Shown: piece by piece, positions 33,903 through 43,162 of the stretch
Position numbering within the stretch: the first letter of the stretch is position 1
How the letters are laid out: every line of letters begins with the position of its first letter
Origin: Alphaproteobacteria bacterium UBA1301
GTDB lineage: Bacteria > Pseudomonadota > Alphaproteobacteria > Micropepsales > Micropepsaceae
Direction of reading: 5' to 3'
DNA length: 64,000 nt
Assembly (NCBI GenBank): GCA_002307725.1
Contig: DBUB01000011.1
Span: 68,612 to 132,611 of the forward strand
Notes under the pieces: model-generated
Seen by the model: the letters and a program-made list of their open reading frames with translations, nothing else
Told to the model about the DNA's origin: nothing
The model's database searches: none
Program-made: the position numbers and the translations under genes

Positions 33903-36398
33903 GTGACAAGACCGAGTCTGCAAACGAGTGCGAAGAGCGGAATCGATCTCGAACACGGTAATCGTCGTGGCGGGATCGAGAATCTTTGCGCGATCGTGCA
34001 AGACGTCGTCGGCGGCGATGTGGTCTCGGTCAATCTCGTCGAAGACGACCGCCTTGTCACGATCTGCTCGGGGCATGAAGGCGCGCTACGCTCACAGCGC
34101 CAAGGCACGCTGACCGATGCGGTGTTCGCCGCAGGCGACATCGTGGAATTTTGTGACCTCGACGAAGGCCCGCTGCTGCCGGAGGCTGGCGGTTTCCGCT
34201 CGGCTGTCGGCATTCCGCTGAAAGACAAAGAAGGCGCAGGCTTGGGGGCGCTCTGCCTCTACGGCCGGGCCACGCGCCAGCTTGACGGCGACGAGCGGCG
34301 GCGTTTGGCCAGGCTCGCCAGGGTGGTGGAAGAGCACATCCAGCACTACTTCACGACCGACAAGCTGCGCGAGCGCGAGATTCTTCTCAGTCAGGCGCGC
34401 GACCAGGCCGATGCGGCGAACCAGGCCAAGAGCACCTTCCTCGCCTCGATGAGCCACGAAATCCGCACGCCGATGAACGGCATCATCGGCATGAACGCAC
34501 TTCTGCTGCGCACCAAGTTGGCGCCCGAACAGCGCCAATATGCCGAGGCGATGCGTCTGTCGGCCGATTGCCTGCTCTCGATCATCAACGACATCCTCGA
34601 CATCTCCAAGCTCGAAGCCGGCAAGGTCGATCTGGAAGAGGCCGAGTTCATGCCACAGACGGTGGTGGAAGACGTCATCGAGCTGTTGTCGGCGCGCGCG
34701 TCCGAGAAGAACATCGAACTGGTCGGATATGCCGATCGCGGCGCTCACCGCGCTCTCATGGGTGATGCCGCGCGCCTGCGACAGGTGTTCCTCAATCTTC
34801 TCACCAACGCCATCAAGTTCACCGAGAAGGGCCATGTTGCGCTGCTGATGACCTCGCAGCCCGGCGCCGACGGCAAGACCAAGCTGAAGGTCTGCATCGA
34901 AGACACCGGCATCGGCATCAGCGACGACGCCAAGGGCCGGCTGTTCAAGAAATTCCAGCAGGCTGACAATACGATTGCGCGCAAATACGGCGGCACCGGC
35001 CTGGGCCTGTCTATTTGCATGCAGCTCATCCACCTCATGAATGGCGAGATCGGCGTGGCCGACCACGAAGGTGGCGGCAGCGTGTTCTGGTTCGAGATCG
35101 AATTGCCGAACGCCAATGTGGCCGACACCAGCCGAGACGATGTGCTGTCCGGCAAGCGCATTCTGGTGGTCGACGACCTCGCCATCAATCGCATGATCTT
35201 CAAGAGCCAGCTTGAGGCGCACGGCGCTGTCGTCGGCGAGGCGGGCGACGGCCCGGCCGCTTTGGGCGCACTGGTGATGGCGGAAGCTTCGGGTGAGCCT
35301 TATGACTCCGTGCTGCTCGATCACGCCATGCCAGGCCTTTCCGGTGAGGCGGTGGCGGCCAAGATCAGGTCCAACGCATCGCTCGTCCGGACACGGATCG
35401 TGATGGCGTCTTCGATCGGTAAGGTGCTCCAGTCGGAATGCAAGGTCGGTGTCGATGCCGTGCTGACCAAGCCGGTGCGCGAAACGACTCTGGTGCAGAA
35501 TCTGCAATCCGACACGCGCACAGAAGCGGCGATTGCCGCGTCGATTCCACTGGTCACCGCGCCGGACGCGCTCGCCGCACCCTCCGAACCGGCCGCCGTC
35601 GAGGACGTTCCGGAACCGATCAGGAGCCGCGGCCGCGTGTTGCTCGCCGAGGACAACGAGATCAACGTCATGGTCGCGCGCACGCTGCTTGAATCGGCGG
35701 GCTATGCGGTCGAGGTCGCTGGCGACGGCGTGCAGGCGGTGGAAGTGGCCAAGTCGGGTAGCTTTGACGTCATCCTGATGGACATGCAGATGCCGCGCAT
35801 GGGCGGTATCGAGGCGTCGAAAATCATCAAGGCACTGCCGCCACCGGCCGGCAGCGTCCCGATCGTGGCGATGACCGCCAACGCCATGCGCGAGGACAAG
35901 GATGCCTGTACCGCGGCCGGCATGGTCGAATTCGTCACCAAGCCGATCAATCCGGACACCTTCCTAGCCGTCATCGCGCGGTTCTCTTCGGCCGAGTTGT
36001 GGCTAGAAGACGATGGCGGTGACTGCGAACCGGCGCAGCAGGAGGTCTCCGAACTCGACGAGGAAAAGCTCGACGCGCTCGCCAAGGTGTTGCCGCCGGA
36101 CCGCTACAACGCCATGCTGCTGGCCTATCTTTCCAACACGCGCGGCACCTTGCAGCGCATCGAAGCGGCGGCTGAAAAGCTCGATTTCGACACCATCCGC
36201 CACGAAGCGCACGATCTGAAGTCGAATTCCGGCACCTTCGGCGCCATGCGGGTGTGTGCGCTCTCCGAGCAACTCGAACGCGCTTGTCAGTGCAGCGACG
36301 ACGCCGAAGTGCCGCGCTTGGTCGATGGTTTGCACACCGCCTCGCAAGCCGCTTGGCTCGCCATCGGTCAGCGCGCGCAGAAGCCCGTGGCAGCGTAA
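33903..36398 (+). CDS. Hybrid sensor histidine kinase with GAF, HisKA, HATPase, two receiver domains and HPt
   Basis: 831 residues from a GTG with GGGGGAG upstream. Order: GAF (about 15-150); HisKA with SMSHEIRTPMNGIIG near residue 184; HATPase_c with NLLTNAIKFTEKG, DTGIGISDDAK and GGTGLGLSIC; receiver 1 (about 418-540) with VVDD, LLDHAMPG and a KP motif; receiver 2 (about 578-700) with AEDNE, LMDMQMPRMGG and TKPIN; and an HPt with HEAHDLKSNSGTFGA near residue 770. A complete phosphorelay is thus in one soluble protein. The target is unknown. It is divergent from hydG, which makes redox or fermentative control possible but unproven. Confidence 0.93.
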   Translation: MTRPSLQTSAKSGIDLEHGNRRGGIENLCAIVQDVVGGDVVSVNLVEDDRLVTICSGHEGALRSQRQGTLTDAVFAAGDIVEFCDLDEGPLLPEAGGFRSAVGIPLKDKEGAGLGALCLYGRATRQLDGDERRRLARLARVVEEHIQHYFTTDKLREREILLSQARDQADAANQAKSTFLASMSHEIRTPMNGIIGMNALLLRTKLAPEQRQYAEAMRLSADCLLSIINDILDISKLEAGKVDLEEAEFMPQTVVEDVIELLSARASEKNIELVGYADRGAHRALMGDAARLRQVFLNLLTNAIKFTEKGHVALLMTSQPGADGKTKLKVCIEDTGIGISDDAKGRLFKKFQQADNTIARKYGGTGLGLSICMQLIHLMNGEIGVADHEGGGSVFWFEIELPNANVADTSRDDVLSGKRILVVDDLAINRMIFKSQLEAHGAVVGEAGDGPAALGALVMAEASGEPYDSVLLDHAMPGLSGEAVAAKIRSNASLVRTRIVMASSIGKVLQSECKVGVDAVLTKPVRETTLVQNLQSDTRTEAAIAASIPLVTAPDALAAPSEPAAVEDVPEPIRSRGRVLLAEDNEINVMVARTLLESAGYAVEVAGDGVQAVEVAKSGSFDVILMDMQMPRMGGIEASKIIKALPPPAGSVPIVAMTANAMREDKDACTAAGMVEFVTKPINPDTFLAVIARFSSAELWLEDDGGDCEPAQQEVSELDEEKLDALAKVLPPDRYNAMLLAYLSNTRGTLQRIEAAAEKLDFDTIRHEAHDLKSNSGTFGAMRVCALSEQLERACQCSDDAEVPRLVDGLHTASQAAWLAIGQRAQKPVAA

Positions 36399-36402
36399 GC
36401 CG

Positions 36403-37356
36403 TCACCCAACCCAGGTCGAAATCACCATTGCTGCCGCGATCAAGGCGCCGGTTTCGCGGTTGGCGTGAAACAATTTCAGGCATTTTGCCGAATTGTCGA
36501 TCTCGAGTTCGCGCACTTGCCACATCATGTGGGCGCCTGCTGCCAGCATCAGGAAAACGAACACCCCACCCGTGTGCTCGGTAAATCCCGCCGCCAGGAT
36601 CAGTGTGAAGGCGACCGCATAAAAACCGAGAATCCACTCGCGGGTGCGCTTGCCAAGCAGCCGCGCCGTCGATTTCACCCCGATCAGGGCGTCGTCGTCT
36701 TTGTCCTGATGGGCATAGATGGTGTCGTAACCCAGCGTCCAGAAGAACAGCCCGGCGTAGAGATAGAGGTCACCGATATCGACGCCACCGGTTTGCGCCG
36801 CAAAACCGAGCACCGCGCCCCAGTTGAAGGTCAGTCCCAGCCACGCCTGCGGCCACCAAGTGATGCGCTTCATGAACGGATAGGCCGCCACCAGCACCAG
36901 CGAGGCAAAGCCGAGGATGATTGCCATCCGGTTCAGTAGCAGCAGCACGATCAGCCCGACCAAGCACTGCCCGATGGTGAACAGCCACGCATTGCGCACA
37001 CTGACGGCGCCGGAGGGGATCGGGCGGCCGCGCGTGCGCGCCACCGCCGCATCGAAATCGCGGTCGACGATGTCGTTATAGGTACAGCCCGCACCGCGCA
37101 TGACCACCGCGCCGATGCCGAGGAGAACGACCAGGAAAATGTCGTGCAAGGTCCCGAACGGGCGGCTATCGGCGGCGGCCCCCAGGATCAGCCCGAACAC
37201 GCACGGCCAGTAAAGCAGCCAGGTGCCGATCGGCCGGTCCAGCCGCATCAACCGCAGGTATGGCTGCAGCTTCGGCGGGGCGCGATCCACCAGGACCGCG
37301 GCCACGGCATCTGCAGGCTTGACGAGTGTCTCGGGGTTTTCTGTCATACTGGCCAT
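36403..37356 (-). CDS. ubiA: 4-hydroxybenzoate polyprenyltransferase
   Basis: 317 residues with about eight membrane helices. Both prenyl-diphosphate motifs are present: GAGCTYNDIVDRDFDAAVARTRGRPIPSG and YAHQDKDDDALIGVKSTARL. It attaches the polyprenyl chain to 4-hydroxybenzoate in ubiquinone synthesis. The start may be 37356 or 37347. It is divergent from a lipoprotein gene only 20 to 29 bases away, so the two promoters must overlap the opposite coding regions. Confidence 0.95.
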   Translation of the reverse strand: MASMTENPETLVKPADAVAAVLVDRAPPKLQPYLRLMRLDRPIGTWLLYWPCVFGLILGAAADSRPFGTLHDIFLVVLLGIGAVVMRGAGCTYNDIVDRDFDAAVARTRGRPIPSGAVSVRNAWLFTIGQCLVGLIVLLLLNRMAIILGFASLVLVAAYPFMKRITWWPQAWLGLTFNWGAVLGFAAQTGGVDIGDLYLYAGLFFWTLGYDTIYAHQDKDDDALIGVKSTARLLGKRTREWILGFYAVAFTLILAAGFTEHTGGVFVFLMLAAGAHMMWQVRELEIDNSAKCLKLFHANRETGALIAAAMVISTWVG

Positions 37357-37376
37357 ACCAGGAACCGGGAGTCGTT

Positions 37377-37898
37377 ATGCCACAAATCGGGCGCGGGTTG
37401 CGATGGCGTTTGCTAGCCATCTTGGCGCTGGCTTTGGCCGCTTGCGGCCGCAGCGCCCACAAGGAAATCGAATTGTCCGCTGCCCCAGTGCGTCATGTGG
37501 TAGCCAGCCTGGCCAAGAACGACCAGTGGAAGCCGGGCAAATGCCTGTGCGTCGGCCATTACCGCGACGAGGCGGTGGAAGATTTCCCGCCCGGCCTGCT
37601 CGACGCCGAATTCGCCAAGCATCGGTTTCTGCGCAAGTGGTCTCAGTGCGAGCCTTATTACGGCCGGGCGGCGAAGGCCAAAGGCTGCGAGGGCGGCATG
37701 ACCGACTTTATCTGCAGCGTCGCGGAGCGCTCCGACCTGCCCAGCGGCACCGCGCGCGTCCTCTGCCACGTCAACGGCGAAAGCGAAGCCTTGCAAAAGG
37801 CCGGCTACCTGCAAGACGAATATGATGTGACCGAGGAGAACGGCAGCTTGGTCGTCAAACCCGTCAGCTTGAACGGAACGGGGAAGATTCATGAGTGA
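37377..37898 (+). CDS. Cysteine-rich lipoprotein of unknown function
   Basis: 173 residues. The signal peptide ends LALAAC, a lipobox, and GGGAG seven bases upstream supports ATG 37377. The mature part has about six further cysteines (CLCVGH, SQCEPYY, KGCEGG, FICSV, VLCHV), so disulfides or a metal site are plausible. No family was recognised. It overlaps rsmE by eight bases, so the two are co-translated. Confidence 0.7.
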   Translation: MPQIGRGLRWRLLAILALALAACGRSAHKEIELSAAPVRHVVASLAKNDQWKPGKCLCVGHYRDEAVEDFPPGLLDAEFAKHRFLRKWSQCEPYYGRAAKAKGCEGGMTDFICSVAERSDLPSGTARVLCHVNGESEALQKAGYLQDEYDVTEENGSLVVKPVSLNGTGKIHE

Positions 37899-38640
37899 CG
37901 ATCTGACCTATCTCGGCGGCAAACTCCGTCTCTTTGTCGAGGCGGCGCTGGGGCAAGGCGCGCGTGTCGTGATCGAAGAAGGGCAGGCGCATTACGTGCT
38001 GCATGTGATGCGGGCCAAAGCGGGCGACCGGCTCAGTCTCTTCAACGGCAGCGACGGCGAATGGCTGGCCGAGGTTTCCGAAACCGCCAAGCGCACTTGC
38101 ACGGTGGAGTGTACGCAGCAAATCGCGCCGCAGTCGCAGGTGCCGGATGTGTGGCTGGTGTTCGCGCCGGTCAAGAAAACCCCCGCCGATTACCTCACCC
38201 AAAAGGCGACCGAGCTTGGTGTGCGGGTGCTGCAACCGGTTATCACCCGGCGCACCATCGTCACCCGGGTCAACACCGAACGGATGCGCGCCAACGCGGT
38301 GGAAGCCGCCGAACAATCGGGCCGGGTGAGCGTTCCCGAAATCCGCGAGCCGCTGGGGTTCGACAAGCTGCTGGCGGCATGGCCTGTGGAGCGCCGGATT
38401 CTATTCTGTGACGAAGGCGGCGACGCCGCGCCGATTGCCGAGGCGCTGCAAAAAGCTCCGCGCGGTTCTTGGGCCGTCTTCACTGGTCCCGAAGGCGGGT
38501 TCGATCCGGCTGAGCGCGCCCTTTTGCGAAGTCTGCCGCTGGTCACGCCGGTGTCGCTGGGGGCGCGCATTTTGCGGGCGGATACGGCGGCACTCGCGGC
38601 GCTGGCGGTCTGGCAATCAGTTTGCGGCGATTGGCACTAA
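37891..38640 (+). CDS. rsmE: 16S rRNA m3U1498 methyltransferase
   Basis: 249 residues: N-terminal PUA-like domain (HYVLHVMRAKAGDRLSLFNGSDGEW) and C-terminal SPOUT domain with the trefoil-knot motifs FTGPEGGFDPAE and VSLGARILRADTAALAALAVWQ. It methylates N3 of U1498 in 16S rRNA. Its start lies eight bases inside the upstream lipoprotein gene. It is followed by 123 bases before gshA. Confidence 0.95.
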   Translation: MSDDLTYLGGKLRLFVEAALGQGARVVIEEGQAHYVLHVMRAKAGDRLSLFNGSDGEWLAEVSETAKRTCTVECTQQIAPQSQVPDVWLVFAPVKKTPADYLTQKATELGVRVLQPVITRRTIVTRVNTERMRANAVEAAEQSGRVSVPEIREPLGFDKLLAAWPVERRILFCDEGGDAAPIAEALQKAPRGSWAVFTGPEGGFDPAERALLRSLPLVTPVSLGARILRADTAALAALAVWQSVCGDWH

Positions 38641-38763
38641 GTCCTAAACTTGAAAAGCTTGCGCGCGCCGGGTTGCCGGACCGTCGTTCCGTACCTACAT
38701 AGGCGTCGCGGCCCCGCGCAATTTCCGTACTCGTAACGCGGGCTTTGCCTGAAAGAGGTTGCC

Positions 38764-40128
38764 ATGTCCATTCCGCAGTCGGCCGGCGGGCCTATTGAAT
38801 CGCGTGACGACCTCGTGCGTTATCTGGCCGACGGCAGCAAGCCGCACAGCGAGTGGCGCATCGGCACCGAGCACGAGAAATTCGTCTACTGCCTGAAGAC
38901 CCACAACCCGCTGCGCTACGAAGGCGTTCCCGGCATCAAGGCGCTGCTCGAAGGCATGAAGCAGTTCGGCTGGCAGCCGGTGATGGAAGGCGAGAACATC
39001 ATCGGCCTGACCCAGAACGGCGCCGGGATCAGTCTGGAGCCGGGCGGGCAGTTCGAGTTGTCGGGCGCGCCCTTGAAAACGGTGCACGAGACCTGTGCCG
39101 AGGTGAACATCCACAAGCAGCAGGTGCGCCAGGTCGCCGCCGAGATCGGAGCGGGCGCCCTCGGCCTCGGCTATGCGCCGACCTGGCCGCTGTCGGAAGT
39201 CTATCCGATGCCGAAAGGCCGCTATGAGATCATGAAGCGCTATATGCCCAAGGTCGGCGGCTATGGCGAAGAGATGATGTTCCGCACCTGCACCGTGCAG
39301 GTCAATCTCGACTTCTCCTCCGAAGCCGACATGATTAAGAAATTCCGCGTCGCTCTGGCGCTGCAACCGGTGGCGACCGCCTTGTTCGCCAACTCGCCGT
39401 TCCGCGAAGGCAAGCACAACGGGTTTCTCTCTTATCGCGCCCAAGTCTGGAGCGATGTCGACAACGATCGCGCCGGCATGCTGCCGTGGGTGTTCGATGC
39501 CGGCATGGGCTTCGAGCGCTATGTCGATTACGTGCTCGATGTGCCGATGTATTTCATCTATCGCGACGGCAAATACATCGATCTGGCGGGCAAGAGCTTC
39601 CGCGATTTCCTGGCGCACAAAATCCCCGAAGTGAAGCACATCGATCCGCAGATGTCGGATTGGGCCGATCACCTCACCACCATTTTCCCGGAAGTGCGGC
39701 TCAAGAAATTCCTCGAGATGCGCGGCGCCGACGGCGGTACCTGGCGGCGCATCTGCGGCCTGCCGGCGTTATGGGTCGGCATTCTCTACGACGATGTCGC
39801 CCTCGATGCCGCTTGGGACTTGGTCAAGGACTGGACCACTGCCGAGCGTCAGGCGATGCGCGATTGCGTGGCACGCACGGCCTTCCAGACGCCGTTCCGC
39901 AAGACCACCGTGTGGGAATTGGCGCAGCGCATGCTCGATATTTCGGCGGAAGGCCTGAGGCGCCGCGCCGCGCACGACTCCATCGGCATGACGGAGGAGG
40001 GCTTCCTTGTCCCCTTGCGTGAACTGGTGAACCGCGGCTACACGCGCGCCGAGGAACTTTTGCAGAAATACCGCACCGACTGGGGCAAGGACCTCAAGCA
40101 GATTTTTACCGAGTACAATTTTCTTTAG
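38764..40128 (+). CDS. gshA: Glutamate-cysteine ligase, plant/alphaproteobacterial type
   Basis: 454 residues, the length of class 3 GshA. RIGTEHEKFVYC, GISLEPGGQFELSGAPLKTVHETCAEV, LGYAPTWPLSEVYPMPKGRYEIMKRYMPKVGGYGEEMMFRTCTVQVNLDFSSE and MLPWVFDAGMGFERYVDYVL are hallmark blocks. It makes gamma-glutamylcysteine, the first step of glutathione synthesis. It neighbours rsmE in many Alphaproteobacteria, as here. A glutathione transferase (3051) would use the product. Confidence 0.96.
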   Translation: MSIPQSAGGPIESRDDLVRYLADGSKPHSEWRIGTEHEKFVYCLKTHNPLRYEGVPGIKALLEGMKQFGWQPVMEGENIIGLTQNGAGISLEPGGQFELSGAPLKTVHETCAEVNIHKQQVRQVAAEIGAGALGLGYAPTWPLSEVYPMPKGRYEIMKRYMPKVGGYGEEMMFRTCTVQVNLDFSSEADMIKKFRVALALQPVATALFANSPFREGKHNGFLSYRAQVWSDVDNDRAGMLPWVFDAGMGFERYVDYVLDVPMYFIYRDGKYIDLAGKSFRDFLAHKIPEVKHIDPQMSDWADHLTTIFPEVRLKKFLEMRGADGGTWRRICGLPALWVGILYDDVALDAAWDLVKDWTTAERQAMRDCVARTAFQTPFRKTTVWELAQRMLDISAEGLRRRAAHDSIGMTEEGFLVPLRELVNRGYTRAEELLQKYRTDWGKDLKQIFTEYNFL

Positions 40129-40133
40129 CGCGA

Positions 40134-40559
40134 TTACTGGTTCAGCACGTCGATGCGCGCCTTGCAGAAAACGGTGGCGTTTTGCGGGAGCACGCGCTTG
40201 GTCTCGGCGGTGCTTTGGGACATGACCGAGATCGTCTTGGCGGTGAGGTCGGCGCAGACCAGCGCGACATTGCTATCGGCGTGCGGCGCTTTCGGGTCGG
40301 GCACGGCGCAGACCATGCTGGCGTTGTACTGACTCTGCACCAGCTTCTGCGTCTGGTAGCTGCGTTGACCGGTGCCGAGGTGGAAGTAACCGGCGCCGTT
40401 GATAGTTTGAGTGTATTGCGCGTCCTCGCCGAAGCAGATGGCGATCCAGGTCGTCTCGGCCGGCGCTTTGGCGGGCGGCGCCGCGGGCTTGTGAGCCGGT
40501 TTTGCCAGGGCCGTGCCGGTCATCATCGCCAGCGCCGTTACCAACACCAATGCCCGCAT
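40134..40559 (-). CDS. Exported four-cysteine protein of unknown function, paralogue 1
   Basis: 141 residues. The start at 40559 has GAGAGGA upstream and gives a signal peptide (MRALVLVTALAMMTGTALA) followed by an Ala/Pro/Lys linker. The mature domain has four cysteines (WIAICFG, SMVCAVP, ALVCADL, VFCKAR) in the same order as the next gene, with shared INGAGYFHLG-like and Y(Q/R)T.KL.QS segments. Two disulfides are likely. No known family was recognised. Confidence 0.72.
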   Translation of the reverse strand: MRALVLVTALAMMTGTALAKPAHKPAAPPAKAPAETTWIAICFGEDAQYTQTINGAGYFHLGTGQRSYQTQKLVQSQYNASMVCAVPDPKAPHADSNVALVCADLTAKTISVMSQSTAETKRVLPQNATVFCKARIDVLNQ

Positions 40560-40621
40560 GGTTCCTCTCCGCGAAATTCGGCCAGATAATTGTCTCATCC
40601 GGATGAATGAAGCAACCGGCT

Positions 40622-40981
40622 TTAATGAACGTTGACCACGGCCTGACAGAACAGCGGTGCTTTTTCCGGCTTGACGCCTTTGGCGAGGTCGGCGCCTCTC
40701 AGTATCCGGATGGTCTGGCCGTCACTGTCGGCACAGACCGTGGCGATGTCGTTGGCGCGCACCTTGGCGGGAACGCTGCCGCACACCATCTTGCTGTCGA
40801 GGAAACTCTGCTTGAGCTTGACCGTTCTATAGGTGCCGTCGCCGTGGCTGACATGCAGATAACCTTCGGCACCGGTGATCTGTTGGTACTGGACCTGCTG
40901 GTCCTGACAAGCGGCCGTCCACATCCCGGCCTCGGCCGGCACTGTCGCCGCCAGCAAGGCCATCACGAGCAATCCGCGCAT
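40622..40981 (-). CDS. Exported four-cysteine protein of unknown function, paralogue 2
   Basis: 119 residues with GGAGG six bases before ATG 40981 and signal peptide MRGLLVMALLAATVPAEA. The mature part (WTAACQD, QYQQITGAEGYLHVSHGDGTYRTVKLKQS, KMVCGSVP, TVCADSDG, LFCQAVV) aligns along its length with the neighbouring gene at 40134, without the Pro/Ala linker. The pair therefore arose by tandem duplication. Function unknown. Confidence 0.72.
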   Translation of the reverse strand: MRGLLVMALLAATVPAEAGMWTAACQDQQVQYQQITGAEGYLHVSHGDGTYRTVKLKQSFLDSKMVCGSVPAKVRANDIATVCADSDGQTIRILRGADLAKGVKPEKAPLFCQAVVNVH

Positions 40982-41013
40982 AAGAGCCTCCATTTTCAGA
41001 ACCAATCCTAACG

Positions 41014-42051
41014 CTATTTTGTGTTCGGATTGCGCCGCGGATCGTTCTGGCGCGCGACCATCCAGCCGGGATATTCTGGCTTCAGCGCCGAAAGGTCGTC
41101 CAGCCGCGCCATTTCCACATCCGACAAGCGCAGGTCCGCCGCCGCGAGGTTGTCATTGAGCTGCTCGAGCGTTTTGACGCCGGTAATCACGCTGGTGACG
41201 AAGGGCCGCGACAGCACCCAAGCCAGCGCCACCCGTGCCGGACTGACGCCGTACCCGGCGCCGATCTCGCGCATCGCATCGACCAGTTTGAACGCCAGCT
41301 CCTTGTCGACCGGCGGAAAATCGAATTTCGACCGCCGCGCGCCGTCTGGCCCCTCAGCATCGCGCGAAAACTTGCCGGAGAGAATGCCGCCGGCCAGCGG
41401 GCTCCACACCATCAGGCCCATCTTCTGGTCGGCCAGCATCGGGGCAATGTCGCGTTCGAGGTCGCGCCCGGCGATGGAGTAATAGGCTTGCAGACATTCG
41501 AACCGCGCCGTCCCGCGCTTATCGGCCAGGCCTTGCGCTTTCATGATGCGCCACGCTTGCCAGTTCGACACGCCGATGTAGCGCACCAAGCCGCGGCGCA
41601 CGAGATCGTTGAGGCTTTCCATCACGTCTTCCACCGGCGTGACGAGGTCCTGCGCATGCACTTGATAAAGATCGATGTGGTCGGTTTGCAGCCGCTCAAG
41701 GCTGGCCTGCACCGCATCCATGATGTGCCCGCGGGAGAGGCCGGCATCGTTGGGCGTCGGGCTCATGCGGCCGTAGACCTTGGTCGCCACCACGACGTCC
41801 GACCGTTTGACGCCGATATCCTTCAGTGCCTTGCCGAGCAGCGTTTCCGCCAGCCCTTCGGAATAGACATCGGCGGTATCGATGAAATTGACCCCGGCTT
41901 CGAGCGCACGCGCAACCAAGCTGGTCGCCGTCTTCTGATCGACCTTGCCGACCGCCTCGAAGAACCCCTTGCCGCCGAAGGTCATGGTGCCGAGACAGAT
42001 TTCCGACACATAGAACCCGGTATTGCCGAGCATCCGATAGCGCATGGTCAT
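41014..42051 (-). CDS. Aldo/keto reductase
   Basis: 345 residues. The catalytic tetrad is visible: Asp and Tyr in FIDTADVYSEGLAE, Lys in VVVATKVYG and His in LYQVHAQD. The C-terminal NADPH-binding region includes PFVTSVITGVKTLEQLNDNL. It reduces an aldehyde or ketone with NADPH; the substrate is unknown. Its start overlaps the DUF952 stop by four bases (ATGA), so the two genes form an operon. Confidence 0.93.
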   Translation of the reverse strand: MTMRYRMLGNTGFYVSEICLGTMTFGGKGFFEAVGKVDQKTATSLVARALEAGVNFIDTADVYSEGLAETLLGKALKDIGVKRSDVVVATKVYGRMSPTPNDAGLSRGHIMDAVQASLERLQTDHIDLYQVHAQDLVTPVEDVMESLNDLVRRGLVRYIGVSNWQAWRIMKAQGLADKRGTARFECLQAYYSIAGRDLERDIAPMLADQKMGLMVWSPLAGGILSGKFSRDAEGPDGARRSKFDFPPVDKELAFKLVDAMREIGAGYGVSPARVALAWVLSRPFVTSVITGVKTLEQLNDNLAAADLRLSDVEMARLDDLSALKPEYPGWMVARQNDPRRNPNTK

Positions 42052-42383
42052 TCTCCCAGTTGCGGTAACACGAAGGCGCCGTCCGTGCCGCGCGTCAGCG
42101 GTTTGACCCAGACGACGTGGCGCATCGCCAGGGTGCCGTAAAGATGCGGGAACAATTCTCCGTCCCGCGACGGCTCCAAGCGTAAGCCTTCCAGCCCAGC
42201 CTCGTCGATCGCGACCAGCACCAGATCGCTCGCGTCTGCGTAGTATTTGGCCAGAGTCCCAGCCACCTGGGGCGCCTGCGAAAAATGGATAAAGCCGTCC
42301 TTGCGGTCGAGCGGCGAACCATCATACCTGTGTCGCTCTATCGCTTGCGTCCATTCCGCGGCCGGACAAATCTTGTAGATCAT
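42048..42383 (-). CDS. DUF952 protein
   Basis: 111 residues. MIYKICPAAEWTQA, DGFIHFSQAPQVAGTLAKYYA, LVLVAIDE and GELFPHLYGTL are the characteristic DUF952 segments, a small family of unknown, possibly ADP-ribosyl-related, function. The start at 42383 lies in a region transcribed divergently from the CPBP gene (42447). It is coupled to the aldo/keto reductase through ATGA. Confidence 0.88.
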   Translation of the reverse strand: MIYKICPAAEWTQAIERHRYDGSPLDRKDGFIHFSQAPQVAGTLAKYYADASDLVLVAIDEAGLEGLRLEPSRDGELFPHLYGTLAMRHVVWVKPLTRGTDGAFVLPQLGE

Positions 42384-42446
42384 CGTGGTGTTCCGAAGGC
42401 TGCGCCCTTTCCTATCCCGGTCCTCCGCCCTCGGCAAAGAGGCTTC

Positions 42447-43127
42447 ATGCGAAACCTGCTGCAGAAACTGCCATTTCCGGTGGAGTTCGCGGTGGTCGTG
42501 GCCGGTGCTTTCGGGCTGACCATCGTCTCCAGCGCTTTGGCGCTTCTCCATCATCATACCGGCACGGCGGGACCGGCCGAGATGGGCGTGTGGCGCACGG
42601 TGGGGCTGGAAGCGATCACTCTCGTCGTGCTCGGCGCGTTTCTGTGGGCTCGCGGCTGGACGGCCAAGCGCCTGGGGCTGGGCACCCATTGGATCGACGG
42701 GCTATGGGGGCTGGCGTTGGCGGCCGGCAGTTATGTCGCCATCTTCTTGGTCTTTATCCTGCTGGCCAAACTCGCCCCCGGCTTGCTTCACCCTGCGGGC
42801 CGGGCTGCCGCCGTGGCGACGCCCGCGTTGACGCCTTACGCCGTCGGCGCCTTGGTCCTGGTCAATGCGGTGTACGAAGAGGTCTTCGTCGCCGGGTACG
42901 TCATCACCGCGCTGAAGGAAAAATCGCTGCCCAATCTCGCGATCAATCTCAGCATCGCGCTCCGGCTGGCGGCGCATCTGTTCCAAGGCACCATGAGTCT
43001 GGTGTTGATGATCCCGATCGGCCTTATCTTCGGCACTTGGTACGTGCGCTCCGGCCGCTTATGGCCGCTGATCCTGGCCCACGTCCTGCTCAACGCCTGG
43101 AGCTACGCGGCGTATATCAAATGGTGA
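42447..43127 (+). CDS. CPBP-family intramembrane metalloprotease homologue
   Basis: 226 residues, seven to eight membrane helices. The three CPBP motifs are recognisable: NAVYEEVFVAGYV (the EE of EExxxR), LRLAAHLFQG and LAHVLLNAWSY. The Arg normally following EExxx is Ala here, which may affect activity. Family members cleave prenylated or other membrane proteins or act as scaffolds. AGAGG upstream supports ATG 42447. Confidence 0.82.
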   Translation: MRNLLQKLPFPVEFAVVVAGAFGLTIVSSALALLHHHTGTAGPAEMGVWRTVGLEAITLVVLGAFLWARGWTAKRLGLGTHWIDGLWGLALAAGSYVAIFLVFILLAKLAPGLLHPAGRAAAVATPALTPYAVGALVLVNAVYEEVFVAGYVITALKEKSLPNLAINLSIALRLAAHLFQGTMSLVLMIPIGLIFGTWYVRSGRLWPLILAHVLLNAWSYAAYIKW

Positions 43128-43162
43128 GGGGGCATACCGACGGCCCTAATCCCAAACTTTTT

